In this document: positions 47,050 to 59,386 of the stretch, piece after piece | How the letters are laid out: each line of letters begins with the position of its first letter | Position numbering within the stretch: position 1 is the stretch's first letter | Source: Voacanga thouarsii | Taxonomy: Eukaryota > Streptophyta > Magnoliopsida > Gentianales > Apocynaceae | Length of the DNA stretch: 64,000 bases | Assembly (NCBI GenBank): GCA_026120185.1 | Contig: JANUWF010002057.1 | Coordinates: 1,116,001 to 1,180,000 of the forward strand | Direction: 5' to 3' | Translations under genes and position numbers: made by a program | The notes under the pieces: generated by a model | Seen by the model: the letters and a program-made list of their open reading frames with translations, nothing else | What the model was told of the DNA's origin: nothing | Database searches by the model: none

Positions 47050-50000
47050 TCAAATGCTTGCATGGTCATAGTCATGGTAATGGAAAGTTTTGTAGACGAA
47101 ATGAGACAGCCATTTTGAAGCCAAAAAACACATAATAGCAGTTGAAACCAGAGTGTATCTTGCAGCCATTGACAGCATTCCCTGCCTTGCTGCAGCAACA
47201 ATTCCAACCATGGCGATTGAGATGACCTGAAGCACGATCTCAATTGCATTCAGACTTTTATATGCAAGATTGCAACTCCTACAGATTGTTGTGTGCGTCC
47301 AGTACCTGAATCAATGAGTACACATGTTTCTTGAAAAACTGTACATCTAGTAATGGATTGATTACCCCTTTGTAATCAGAGTTTCTTGGGACGTATGATT
47401 CAAAAAAAGCAAGAAAAAGAAGCAGGATAATTATGCCAATTAGGAATCTGCAACAGTCACTCTAATGTATAATGGTCATAAAAACTCGAGTTTCTTGACA
47501 TTTGGCATGAAACCTCCGTGATCACAACAATTAGCATTCAAAATGAATATTTCTGGCCATTAAGGCTGCAGCCACGGGAAAAAGGCAGGTAAGGAGCAGA
47601 TATGAATTTCCTTCATCACAATTTACATAAGCTTTCGATTAACATCAGATTCCAGTAGCTTCTAATGTGTGCGATGGAGGATATGAAAAATGGCGGCCAT
47701 TTCTTTTTTGTTTTCTTTCAAAACTAAATAGTCACATACTCATATTATAAAGAAGAATTAAAAATGTTTGATCTTAACTGGAATGAATCAGAATTACCTG
47801 TCCATAAGCTGCTCTCTCGGAGGAGTTGGCGGGAGTTCTCCGCTGAACTTCGTTCCCCAGTCAACTTGACCACCGGCATACTTGTTTAACCACCTTCTGA
47901 AACTCACCACATTGGCATCTGCTTTCGTTGGAACAAAGCAAGCTTTATGCCAATTAAGAGAGCCAATTTCCTGTATCTTACGCTCCTATAGGAAAGAATA
48001 AATGCAGTAGTTGCATTAGATTCTAGCTTCTTCATGAGATTCCAACTTTCAACTTTTGAATAGAAGACAGCAATCTTGTGTGATTATCATTGAGAAAAGT
48101 ACATTATAATTGTCAAGTAGATATGTCCAGATTACTGGGACAATCAAATTTCATAGAGGAAAAATGCTCTCAAGGACAATGAAAATTATCTGGAAATTTT
48201 TGGAACCCTGGGAGAGAAATGTTTTGGAAAGTCGCAAGAAGCTTTATAGTCATGAAGATCATAATATAAGTTACACTTGATGCATTGATGTTATTAGGTC
48301 CTTAAAAGGATCATGCCTTTGGGAGCAAGGAGTTGTACAATTATCTAATGTCAACAACGTCTATCTTGAAGTTATATAATTCCCTGAAGTTCTGAACCAT
48401 AACTCCTTATTCTTGAAAAGCTTTCATAAAGATTCCAGCAGCAGATGATTTCAAAATTCTGAAATCACCAATCTCCTATTGAAAAATGAGAAGCCTCTTT
48501 TCATACATTTCCTGGAAATAATTTCAAACACCATTTCACTCAATTGATTTTATCCTCTTTTACAGGGCTGCTAACATGTTCTTTGGCTTTTGTCACTACC
48601 CACATTCTTGTTCTCAAAAAAATTTAAACATAAAGGAATTACAAAAATGAATGTTGCCACATACACCCATATCTACAGATAATCTCTGTATAAAACTCTA
48701 GCATTAACACCTTAACACTTCAATCACATTGTAGTATGAGTACTATTCTATCTAGAGTTCACAATGGTTTAAGTTGCCAGTCATTATCACCTGATATCAG
48801 TTAACAATCTAACAACATCTCTGGACATGACATTTGTTAATTCTCCATCACTTGCAAGAAGTGACATATAAGGAAACAGAATCTAAAGAATGGTGGGACT
48901 AAGCAGGAAATGCATAGAAAGCAACCTTCAAAGGATGAATTGATGCAAAAATTACCTCGACATGTAGAAGATATAAATCGGAATCCAGAATTAGATTTTG
49001 TCCTATATGAAACACCCATCGGGGAACCACTCGATCTACCCAGATTCCAAAATTTCTTGGCTGGCAAAAAATCAGTCTGCTGTTACCAGGACTAACTGGA
49101 ACACAGAGGAATATCAAAAGAGCTCTTTTCTGTGACACAGTTGAGGATGGCTTCTGCATGGAAGTTGTGGATTAAGTAAAATATAAAAAGAAAAAAAAAA
49201 AAAGGAAGTATGATGATTAACCAGGAAAGAATCACTAACTTAAGATAGTATTGCAAATGGATGAATTACCTCTGGGGCTCCAGCTGATGATGCAGACTGG
49301 TTACTTAAATTCCCTCCAAGATTGAAATAACCATGGTAGAGACAAGGTGGTATGAAAAAGTTACCACCCGCTGGTGTCCCTGTAGTAAAACCATTTATGT
49401 CGAAGGTCTTTATACTTATATCAAGTGGTCTGCCTCCTTCACGGTCAGCTTTTACAGTGTAGCAAACATATTGTTAGTCATGTGGAAACAAAATAGCAAA
49501 GAGGTAGTGACAATAGCAAGTATTAGTGTAAAACTACTTATCTCTGTGGGGGTTGTGGGAATCTCATGATGCGATAATGTGCATAAGGAACATGAGAAGG
49601 ATCCATAAGATTTTCAGTCAGAACCTCATACCTGACAATGTTTAGATTCACTTCATCCAATGTTAGATGCATCCAACATAATCAGCAAAGAAATAAATGA
49701 AACACAACATGAAGAAATAGGAAATCCTTTTAGTAGAATCATCAGTAACAGAATTTATCCTTTTTTTTTTTTGTTGCTATATCCATATTATTTTCTACAA
49801 TTTGTCTAAATATACTGAAAGATATTCTTATGAAGCAATTCAAGTCTTGCAATTTATAAACTAGGAACAATTTTTTCAGTTATGATTAAAATGAAAGTTA
49901 GTCTCAGCAAAGTTTAAGAATTTTTTATCACAAAAACACCAGTTAAATACTTCAGACACTAAGTATTTGCTTACCCATATTGTATGTCTCTAGTGATCAT

Positions 50001-51564
50001 CGTATCGGTGTAAGATGGATCATCAATTTCTGGTATGTATGGAGGCTTTTTCTTTGACAGAATATCCTTGTACTGATGATCAGCATTTGGCCAGAACCAA
50101 AGAAGCTTATTTTGCACAACACTTGGATAAACAGCTACACAAGCCCTGTTAGCAGTGTGGATCTGCACTTTAAAGTGAAATGTCAATCCCATGTATGGGA
50201 TTTTGTACGTTTAACACAACAAGGGGAGAAAAATAACAGTAACATTAACACTAACGGGAATATACAAGTTTTCCATGATTGAATATAATAAAAAACAGTC
50301 AAATGCAAGTCCTGAATCTTTCATATTGTGTTGATACTTAATTTAATTTAATTATCTTTTATTTGGTAATTAAGAGCTTCAAGCAAAATAAAGGGGTATA
50401 ACCTCTAAACACTCAGAAAAAAAAAATACTTCAATCAAGAAGAGATTGCCTATCACTAACATATGTAGATGAAAGCCAAAACTTAAAGATGGTTGCCCAT
50501 TTCTAAACAAATTTTTCCTCTGTGTATAGCACTTCTAACCATCATAAGACAGCTATATTAACAGCATAAAAAATTCAGAATTCTTGAACCGAAGAGAAAA
50601 CCTCCATGTTAATATATTTGAGATAACTATCCACTGATTATTAAATAAGGCCTCAAGTTGATCATAAAAGCTTTAACACTTTAAAAGATTAGCTAAAGAG
50701 ACATCCCTTATGGGAATATATTCTATCTTTTAATTTCTCTGCGGGAGAGTTAGGGGGCAAACAACATACTAGAACTCTTCTTAGGAGATTTTGGCGGCTA
50801 GAAGGAAATCACGTATGTAGAAATATATTATAATATTAAATATGATAATCATACAAGACCACTGACTCCATATTAGCAAGAAAAATTAATCCATATTGTG
50901 CTTTTTGCTGCCTCAATTATTATCGTGCTGATGCAGGACCAACGGACACGAGAAATTCAAACAAGCTTAAAGAATGATATTCTGGTAATGGTATCGTAAT
51001 AACTAGAATTCGTTGGAAGATTATTACCGGAGGACCATCCCGAGGTGCTTGAGGAATAAACTTGCAGTCACCAGAACCACCAAAACACCAACCATGGTAT
51101 ACACATTGCAGCCTGCCCCATTGATCAATCCTTCCCTCAGATAATGGTGCCAACCTATGAGGACAAGTATCATCCATGACTTTCCACTCATTCTCATTTT
51201 TATCCCACCACACCACTACATCAATTCCCAAAATTCTCTTCCCATGCGGCCTGCTCTTATCAAGATCGCAAATGGGCATAACTGGGTACCAATGCTCATA
51301 CCAGTCAAATTTCTCATCTTTCACTTGAGTTTCAGCTTCTTGATCAGATGAATAATCTTTGGATTCAGTTGAAACAGCTGAAGGAAAGGCTGTTGAAATC
51401 TTGAAATCCGTCTTCTTGCACTGAACTAGGGGAAGATATGGATTGCGTTGTTGAGTAAATGGAAGGTTATGCAAAATTGGTTTTTCAAATTTGGCTCCCA
51501 ATGGTCGTTTTGATATCAAATTCGGATGAAAGGAAGGAAACAAAGAAGCTCTCAAAGCTTCCAT
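47050..51564 (-). CDS. PTC52: PTC52-type Rieske oxygenase (protochlorophyllide-dependent translocon component 52 / ACD1-like)
   Basis: Seven exons: 51028-51564, 49975-50162, 49542-49631, 49270-49456, 48956-49153, 47798-47985 and 47050-47305. They encode 547 residues, near family length. The N-terminus is Ser/Lys-rich and acid-poor, a likely plastid transit peptide. The Rieske cluster ligands are C134, H136, C154, H157. The mononuclear iron site [12 protein letters not shown] gives N249, D252, H255, H260. A C-terminal CRSC pair (471, 474) precedes two hydrophobic segments, as in inner-envelope PAO/TIC55/PTC52 proteins. The family acts in chlorophyll metabolism at the plastid envelope; PTC52 is linked to protochlorophyllide a oxidation. 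All introns but one are GT-AG; the third runs AT-AC. A 10.8-kb retrotransposon lies just beyond the stop. Confidence 0.92.
49457..49541 (-). other. AT-AC intron 3 of PTC52
   Basis: The donor is CAGAG|ATAAGT and the acceptor is TTTGCTACAC|TGTAAAAG, with a branch-site-like TGACTAAC about 20 bases before the acceptor. The intron is 85 bp. Spliced this way the frame reads [15 protein letters not shown], matching the family. The only GT-AG alternative (ATAA|GTAGTT with AAAAG|CTGACC) adds a stop codon (AGA TAA). Confidence 0.7.
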
Positions 51565-52662
51565 CTCAACTCCTAAAAATCAGTTTCTTGAATCAAAACA
51601 AACAAGAGTCTGGCATGTATGTGGCTCAGACATTTACTGAGTTTTGTGATTGATTTTAGCTTTTCTGTCTTGGGGATACAGAAATTATACAAACAAGGCA
51701 AAGGTTTGTGGTCTGTAGTTGGCCAGCAATCAGCATGCACTATAAACACTGACCTGGCCGCAGCCTGTGTGAATTCCAAAGCAAAAAGAATTGAAATTAA
51801 ACTTGATGTGGTCAAATTCTTGTAAGATGATATATTAAAGTTGTATTTGGGAAGCAATTTTTTGTTATTTAAATTGAAATATTAATTTAAAATAATATTA
51901 ATTTAAATAATTTTTAATTTATTGAGAATTGTATATTTATAATATATTATATTTTTTTCTCATTTATAGACTCTGTATTTATCTTTTATTAAATTTTAAT
52001 AAATTCATCTCAATCTAATCTTTTATTAAAATATTATTTTAAAAAATATAAATTGTCTAAGAAATCCAAAGAAGAAATGAGAATATATTAGACAGAGAGA
52101 ATTGCTTAATTGGTCCTTTAAATTATTTTATTTGTATTTTAAAGTCTGTAAAGAATTTTCCCCCCTTTATTTTAGTCTTGAAGCTACTATATTTTATTTG
52201 TATCTTTAAAATATTTTTAGTTATTTTGGTCCTTGAACTTACTTTTTATGTCCTATTTGGTCCTTCCACCATTCTATACAATAATTTAAAGGATGACTTG
52301 CATGTGTAAAATACTACTATAACTTTTATAAGGAAAGTAGTTAAGGGATAATTATTACCTATATAAATAAATATGTGTTAATCTCATGAAATTTTTTTCT
52401 AAGAACCGCTATATTATATAATAGGAGATAAAGATTGACAATTTAGCCAATTAAACAATTGAGTCAAGAGTGAGAATTATTTTATCTCCAACTGATTCGA
52501 ACGCAAAAATCCTAACTTTTTCCTATTGTGGGGATGAGAAAAATGGAGGAAGCAGGGATAGATTCGAGATTTTAAGTCCACGGTCTATCTATTCCCAACT
52601 ATTATTTCTAAAAAAATAAAATAAAATAAAATCGTAAAGTACATTTAAAAAACTAAAATAAT

Positions 52663-52698
<36 letters not shown>

Positions 52699-53074
52699 TA
52701 AATTTACAAATGAAATAGTTTAGAGACTTATCAAGCTGTGTTTCCTATTACATTTAATCACAATTTATTTCAAAAACTTGTCATGTAAAATTTTTACATT
52801 TATAAAGGGAAGTGAAACGAAGTTGTATTACTAAACTAGTTTGCCTAGAAAATATAGTAAAGATTTCACTTATTTTGCATTTGATATTTTTCAAAACTTC
52901 TCATCGTCACACCTTTCAAAAAACATAGTTTTTAGGAAAACTTCATTTTCAATGCATCAATAAATATATGCCCATCTTTATCATCATTTTATAATTATTT
53001 TATTGTAAAACAATTAGGATCATGTATCGTTTGTTTCTTCACAACTTTTGTCAAAGTGTATTCAATTGCCTGGA
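51565..53074. other. Intergenic region upstream of PTC52
   Basis: The PTC52 promoter would lie in the first few hundred bases; no convincing TATA box was picked. The rest is AT-rich with a (TA)n run (52665-52695). Phrases near 52110-52270 such as TTTGGTCCTTGAACTT resemble the foldback family at 1.4 and 2.5 kb. Confidence 0.45.
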
Positions 53075-53086
53075 ATCCCTGAGTTT

Positions 53087-54084
53087 TTTTTAGATAATGA
53101 TTCAACCCTATATTTTAATAGAAGTAGAAAAAGAGTCAATCGCAGAGGACTCGATTGGGGGACCGAAGAGGTATCCCCATGATTACATAAAGTTGCAGGG
53201 GGAAGAAGGGCTGAGGTTATATAACCAAATTTACTATGAAGTGTTACACATTTTGCAATTTCATATGCCATAACATTCCCAAACCAGGGGATATAAGCAA
53301 ACTTCCAATGTTCTCTACCATTGAGCACTGTCTTCACAGCATCTGTGGATCCTTTGCCAAGCCATGCCTCCTCTGGATGAACTCCCGTAATAACTCTTAT
53401 GACATTTAGACAATCACCTTCAAAGATGACCTTATAAATGTCAGCCATATCGGCGATCAGGACAACATTAAGGGCCGCAAGAGCTTCAGCAGCAAACGCA
53501 TCACCAGCAAAATCTTTCCCAGTCCATGCCCAAAGCAATTTACTCATGTGATCACAGAATACACAGGCGAAAATTGCAATCCCATCCTGAAAAGTAGAAT
53601 CAAAGTTAACTTTGACATAGAGGGAGGGAGGAGCCTGCCAGGTCCGGGATAGGTATAGGGCACGTTTCTTCAAGCCCCGAATGAGAGTAGCATTCCAATA
53701 AGCCTTAGTTGTCCTGGCAATATGGATAGAGATCACCTCCCAATCTTGTGAATCCTCCCCTGCACACAATTGATTTCTATATGTCCACACATTCTCCATT
53801 AGCACCACCGCATAGTTGAGAAACTCTCGTTTTTTCTCAATTGTGAAAGGGAAATTATTATCCAAATTCAGCAATTCCATTACCCAGTCTTCCATTTTCC
53901 AGGTGGAGTAATTCTCTACTCTGAGCTGCCATTGAGAATGCCACCATAAACATTTAGTGAGTGGACATTGAAGGAAGATATGCTCCAAACTTTCTATAGT
54001 AGACTGGCAAATGGAACATGATTGGTCACTCAAAATCCACACACGAGCCAATCTAGCCTTTGAAGGCAAAATGTGGGAAACCAC
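53087..54084 (-). pseudogene. L1 zinc-finger and RNase H domain
   Basis: The frame starts in the RVT zinc-binding region (CSICQSTIESLEHIFLQCP, a Cys/His cluster before LTKCLWW). It then has a plant-type RNase H domain: VNFDSTFQDG (first catalytic Asp), AAEALAALN (Glu), FEGDCLNVI (Asp) and YIPWFGNVMAYEIAK, where the usual His before N reads Phe. The frame reads through the poly(A) tail and 20 bases of host DNA before a stop at 53062, so the native terminator is lost. Confidence 0.75.
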
Positions 54085-54681
54085 TCACTATAAGAAATGT
54101 TTATGACGATTATGAAGGTTGGAAGACCATAGAGATTTCCACTTACTGTCGGGGAGAGGAAGAGTGGGTAATAAAGAGGCCACTGGAGAGACAGAGGAAA
54201 GGGCAGAATGTTGCCTTCGCTGATGAATGATTCTGTAAGTTGACTTAACAGAAAATCTCTCTGACTTAGAGGGAGCCCACACCAACGAGTCGGGTTCCCC
54301 ATTCTGAGGAATATTAATTTTCATGATCTCCCGTACGATATTAGGTGGGAACAAATTTGAAAGGAGATCATAATTCCATGAAAGATGGTCAGAGAGGATA
54401 AGGTCTTGAACCGAATTCAGGTGTTGTTAGGCCATAGGAACTGGGGGAGGACGGTAATTTGGAATTCCTGGTATCCACGGATCCTCCCAAATATTCACCA
54501 CCGATTCTTGACCAATCCGATAACATAATCCTGCTAGCAGTATCCCTTTACATTTCCAAATACCTTTCCAAATCTAGGAAGAACCACTAGGGCATCGATC
54601 CAAATCTATTAAGCGCCGTCCTCGAAGATATTTAGATCGAATTAGCTTTACCCAAGGACGATGGGGCTCGGTAGATAATTG

Positions 54682-56094
54682 TCATGATAGTTTTGAGAGC
54701 AAAGCCAGATTATTATTCGAAGCTTTCCAAAATCCCAGACCACCTTTACCTTTAGGCACGCAAATAGATTCCCAAGATTTAAGATATAGATGCCGACCTG
54801 AATCTTCTTTATATCTCCATAAAAAATCCCGCATTAAAGTATCCAGTTTATCACATATGTATGATGGAAGTAAAAAACTCTGCATGACATGAATAGGGAG
54901 TGATTGTGCAACGTTCCTGAGTAATATAGAACGGCCAGCCTGTGATAGAAAGTTGATTTTCCAACCACTAATCTTTTGTCGGAGGCGTTCAACCAGGCCT
55001 TGAAATGCCACTTTCTTTGATGATTTCTTGTAGAAAGGTGCTCCCAGATATGTACTATTGTGATCACATTCAGACATGTGGAGGATAGAGCGAAGTGATA
55101 ATTTGAGGGAGGACTGTACATTCTTGCTGAAATGGATCGCGGATTTAGCAAAATTAATTGTTAATCCAGACCAACTACAGTACAGTTCCAACAGATTCTG
55201 GATTACATGTGCCTCCATTGTTGATGCCCTACAAAACAGAATCAAGTCATCCGCATACGTAAGATGGGAGATATAAGGGCAGTTTCGGCCAATTTTAATA
55301 CCATGAAAAAGATTGTTTGACTCCGCCATACTGATCATTCTAGATAACAGATCAAAGTACAGAACAGATAGTGATGGAGATAATGGATCCCCTTGTCGAA
55401 GACCTCTTGATCCCTTGAAGAAACTATAAGAAGAGCTATTGATCAGGATTGAAAATGTGGCTGTAGATATACACTGTAAAATGAGATTTGTAAATTGATA
55501 TGTAAAACCATGACATTTAAGAATCCTGATGAGGAGGGACCATTCCACTTTATCATAAGCTTTCTCCATGTCAATCTTAAGAGCCATAAGACCCAATCTT
55601 CCTCTTTTGCCATTTAAGTGATGCATTACCTCATGACACATGATCACATTGTCATTCATTCCACGAGAATGGATAAAAGCACCTTGGGTAGGGGCAATTA
55701 CTTTATCCAACAAAGGTTTGATACGATCTGCCAAAATTTTTGAAATGACCTTATAAATGACATTACATAAAGCAATTGGTCTGAAATGATCAACCTTATA
55801 AGAAGAATCCCTTTTCGGAACTAGAGAGATGAAAGTGTGATTTAGTGACTTGACTATGTACCTATGACTAAAGAAATGTTGGACAGCAACTACCACCCTT
55901 GCTTCAACAATATACCAGTAAGATTTAAAGAAATAGGGACTCATACCATCAGGTCCAGGACTCTTACCAGCCTTCATTTCAAAAACTGTCTGACGAATAA
56001 GATCAGCAGAAGGTATTGCGCACAACACCTCATTTTGCACATTTGAGATAGAAGGAGAAATAAGATTGTTCATATCAGAGGGGGTCTGAGGCAC
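54682..56094 (-). CDS. L1 reverse transcriptase (ORF2 segment)
   Basis: 470 codons without a stop. Motifs in order are AGKSPGPDGMSPYFFKSYW, LVPKRD, FRPIALCNVIYKVISKILAD, GAFIHSRGMNDNVI, KIDMEKAYDKVEW (catalytic Asp), GLRQGDPLSP, and the catalytic YADDLILFCRA. The enzyme copies LINE RNA at a nicked target. Upstream and downstream domains lie in other frames, so the polyprotein is broken although this domain reads well. The annotated start is simply the first usable codon, not the true ORF2 start. Confidence 0.85.
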   Translation of the reverse strand: MPQTPSDMNNLISPSISNVQNEVLCAIPSADLIRQTVFEMKAGKSPGPDGMSPYFFKSYWYIVEARVVVAVQHFFSHRYIVKSLNHTFISLVPKRDSSYKVDHFRPIALCNVIYKVISKILADRIKPLLDKVIAPTQGAFIHSRGMNDNVIMCHEVMHHLNGKRGRLGLMALKIDMEKAYDKVEWSLLIRILKCHGFTYQFTNLILQCISTATFSILINSSSYSFFKGSRGLRQGDPLSPSLSVLYFDLLSRMISMAESNNLFHGIKIGRNCPYISHLTYADDLILFCRASTMEAHVIQNLLELYCSWSGLTINFAKSAIHFSKNVQSSLKLSLRSILHMSECDHNSTYLGAPFYKKSSKKVAFQGLVERLRQKISGWKINFLSQAGRSILLRNVAQSLPIHVMQSFLLPSYICDKLDTLMRDFLWRYKEDSGRHLYLKSWESICVPKGKGGLGFWKASNNNLALLSKLS

Positions 56095-56507
56095 AATAGA
56101 TGAAAATAGGTTACTGTAATATTGCTCAAAAGCTTGACCTATTTCATTCCAATTTGTTCGCCATTCCTCATTTGCAGTTAAAAGAGAATCTATATGATTA
56201 TGTCTTCTGTGGACAATGGTTGAAAGATGGAAGACCAGGTATTTGCATCACCCTCTTCCAACCAAGATATCTTAGCTTTATTCCACCAGAGTAGTGGTTC
56301 TCTTTTTAAATGTTCATCCAAGGCTTCTTGAAGAAAGCGTTCCTTTTCCAAGACAAAGGAGGATTGGGGAAGAGACTGAAGGACATTGATCTCCTTACAG
56401 ATCTCCACTATTTTTTGCTGAACAAGACCAAACACCGATTTATTCCACGATTTAAGAGCAGTTTTTGCATTCTTTATACTAGATATTAGGGCGTGAAGAG
56501 GTGAACC

Positions 56508-57314
56508 CTAAACAGGAATGGACCATGCAGACAAGACTGTATCATAGGAAGAATTATCTCGAGTCCACATAGTTTCAAACCGGAAAGGTCTGAACAGCCG
56601 CTCAGACGGAGGAGAAGTATCAAGTAAAAGAGGCTTATGATTTGAGGAGAGAGCTGTAAGATGCGAAATAGATGCCCTAGGAAACATCATACGCCAGTGC
56701 GTATTAACAAGACCCCTGTCTAGACGGACCTGAATGTTAGCAGATCTTGCTATTTTATTATTCCAAGTAAATAGAAACCTCGAGAATCCCAAATCAATTA
56801 AACCAGCTGAATCAACAAAAGAGCTAAATCCCCCCGATGCAGCATAGGAAAAAGGCCGTCCACCTTGTTTTTCCGAAGAAAGGATAATGCTATTAAAATC
56901 CCCCAAGATCAACCAAGGTCCAGAAAAACCCCGACCAATAGCTGAGAGGTCAGTCCAAAACTGTTGTTTATGAGAATGAACACAAGGACCATACACACCA
57001 GTAAATTGCCAAGGAAAGCCAAGTTGACCACCAAATATCAAACAATTGATCAAACTGTTGTTTGCAACTACTATCCGTAAATCAATATTTGACCTCCAAC
57101 ACATCGCCAAACCACCAGCAGGCCCAATTACAGGCATAAAATAAAATTCTAGAAATCTAACAGCAATCAAAGTATGAGAAATTCTTTCAAGCGAGGATGA
57201 CTTAAGTTCCGACAGAAATAGAATATCTGGACGATGCGAGTTGATAAATACCCACAAAGCTCTAACTAACTTAGACTGAGAGAGTCCTCGACAGTTCCAA
57301 GCGAGGACTAACAT
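56508..57314 (-). CDS. L1 apurinic/apyrimidinic-type endonuclease (ORF2 start)
   Basis: 268 codons beginning MLVLAWNCRGLSQSKLVRAL, the standard start of plant L1 ORF2 (WNCRGL carries the active-site Asn). Other motifs are FLSELKSS (Glu), GDFNSI, VRLDRGLVN and SSNHKPLLLD (the usual SDH reads SNH). It nicks target DNA to prime reverse transcription. The frame closes at 56508 before reaching RT, so it is separated by a frame break. Confidence 0.85.
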   Translation of the reverse strand: MLVLAWNCRGLSQSKLVRALWVFINSHRPDILFLSELKSSSLERISHTLIAVRFLEFYFMPVIGPAGGLAMCWRSNIDLRIVVANNSLINCLIFGGQLGFPWQFTGVYGPCVHSHKQQFWTDLSAIGRGFSGPWLILGDFNSIILSSEKQGGRPFSYAASGGFSSFVDSAGLIDLGFSRFLFTWNNKIARSANIQVRLDRGLVNTHWRMMFPRASISHLTALSSNHKPLLLDTSPPSERLFRPFRFETMWTRDNSSYDTVLSAWSIPV

Positions 57315-57874
57315 TTGGACATTGGGGGCATAGATTGGCTCGCCTCCTCAGCCTCAGTAGAAAGAACAACAGAAGACAGATCGTCCCCCTCATGATCTTG
57401 ACTCCCAATGGATAAGCCATCAAAACATGTACGGGCAAGACGTTTAACATGAATGAATCTCCTGCGAATAAGTACTACTTTCTCTTCCAACTCCAGTGGG
57501 GTATGTTCAAGAGGAACAGAATTTGGAATTGGCGAAATGGAGGAAGAATATGGCTGATGTGTTATTAGTTGACGATGGGAGAGTGAGAAAACCATACAAA
57601 GCCCATCTGGACCAAGTGAATCCGGTATATGGGTCGGGGAGGAGTCTGAACCAGATGCAGGATTGGTAGTGTGACAATCTGTAATAGCCTGTCTATATGT
57701 TTTGGATGAAGGAATGCCAAAGGGAGATTGTCTTTTGCCAGACTGTGTTAGTGCATGCCCATGTTTCAAAGTGCAAGGCATGGGTAGCTCCAAGTTACGA
57801 GTTGAAGTTTGTTGAATGGCCCATGGATTAAAGGGAGGGTTCCAAAGACATGGAGATGAAATGGTAGGTGCCAC
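57308..57874 (-). pseudogene. L1 ORF1 3' remnant / inter-ORF region
   Basis: A Ser/Pro-rich 188-codon frame overlaps the endonuclease start by 7 bases. It has no knuckle motif. From its position it should be the tail of ORF1; the RNA-binding part is missing, consistent with 5' truncation. Confidence 0.45.
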
Positions 57875-59386
57875 AGTAGATGGGGGGATTCTCAGTGCAC
57901 ATTCAACTGGCAGAGTATGTAGCAGTGAGTTCAGTAGGGAGGGAGATATCAGTGAAGAGTTTAAAGAAATGGCAGAGATTGTTGGAAATGAAGATGAAAT
58001 AATAGGTGCAACTTCAGGTGGGTTCGGTACATATTCAGAGGGCCGAGTAAGGAGCAGTGGGTTCAGTGGAGAAATGGCAGAGATTATGGGAGTAGTTAAA
58101 GAAGTGGCAGAGATCAGGTATATCCCTGAGTTTGTTTAGGCATGTATATGTATATCTCTATCTCTCTACTATAGAAAAAGTGGTTGGTGTGACACTGTTT
58201 ATTTTTCATTAGTACGGGCATTTATGTCTTTTCACAATGTAGCTACTAGACGAGTGCATACTCCATTGTGACACGTTTTCGCCTACGTCTATGACCTAAC
58301 CCAACCGCGGCTCTACTTGGATTCTCTTTTGCTTTTTCTCACTTTTTTCCCCATCTCTCTCTCACATGCGAAAGACTGTGTAACTGAAGCTCTGCAAGTG
58401 AAGAGTAGGGAACAATGACGATGAGGATTTGGAATGGCTTTTTGGTATTTTGATTCAGTGTCTTGGTTGCATTCTCATCTTTTCTTCTTTGCCTTCTGCC
58501 TTCTTTGCAAACACATGAATGAATGGCATCTGACTATTCTTCATCCTCCAGATTATTTATTGGCTACTTTTTGAAGGATTCTCTGTAGAAGTCTTTGTCT
58601 ACACCGCATATCAAGAGGTAATTGCACTTGATTCTCTCTCTCCCGCCTTGCTCTGGAGTTTTCCTTCATTGGATTTGCTAGAATTATGCTAAAAATCTCA
58701 TCTGTTCTGACGGTTTATTTTCAAAGTGAGGCACATACAGACAGAGAGGGAAAGATGGAGGTGGGAGAGATGGAGGAGGAAGACAAGAATCATAGGGCAT
58801 TGTGGAAAAACTGGGAAAATGCTGACAAAAATAAAAATGGATCATTGTCGTAGAATTCTATGCTCCATAGTATTCATCTACATCTATCGTTCCCTTTTAT
58901 TTTATTAAATAAAGTGCAAAAAATTCAAGGGTTTTTTAAAAATTGTTCAAGTGGTAATCGTGCTAATTAATTTGTGATTTTTCCTTGAGAGGGATGGCTT
59001 TAGGGGCTGGGTGGTTGTAAGAGTCACCCTTAAAATTTCTAAAAAAACCCCAAAATTTTTTCTTAAAAAAAAAAAGGCTTTTATAGATCTTATATGTATA
59101 ATTTTGCTTTTCTTGTTGTTGCTGTGAAACAAACTAATACCATGTGGGTTTTTTATTTTAAGTTTGCATAGGAAAAGCTTTTTTTGGGAGGTTTCTTCAT
59201 TGTTCTTTTTTGGCTTAACATGATTCTTCTTGTTTGAAAGATGATTTAAGCTAACACTTGATATGCCATGTTAAAATGGATTTATTTTATTAGTAGTATT
59301 TTTCTTTTGGTTTGCTATCATTTGATTATCCAATAGTTGATTCTTTGTTTTCCCATGTTTCTTGGGTTTTGATTGTTTTCTTGAAG

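Larger units (their letters stand above)
53087..58121 (-). mobile_element. L1-type LINE with RNase H, 5'-truncated
   Basis: ATCCCTGAGTTT occurs at 53075-53086 beside the poly(A) end (A8 on the minus strand) and again at 58122-58133 at the 5' end, a 12-bp target duplication. On the minus strand the order is ORF1 remnant (57308-57874), endonuclease (56508-57314), RT (54682-56094), zinc-finger RVT region (about 54088-54360) and RNase H (53062-54084). The RT frame is intact for 470 codons, but at least two breaks split ORF2. At about 5.0 kb it lacks most of ORF1. Confidence 0.9.

Noticed and set aside
46929..47249. 106-codon minus-strand frame at the PTC52 3' end
   Set aside because: It overlaps the PTC52 last exon in another frame; the PTC52 frame carries the conserved C-terminus.
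54834..55151. 105-codon frame opposite phase inside the L1 RT
   Set aside because: It is a shadow of the RT frame, which contains the conserved motifs.
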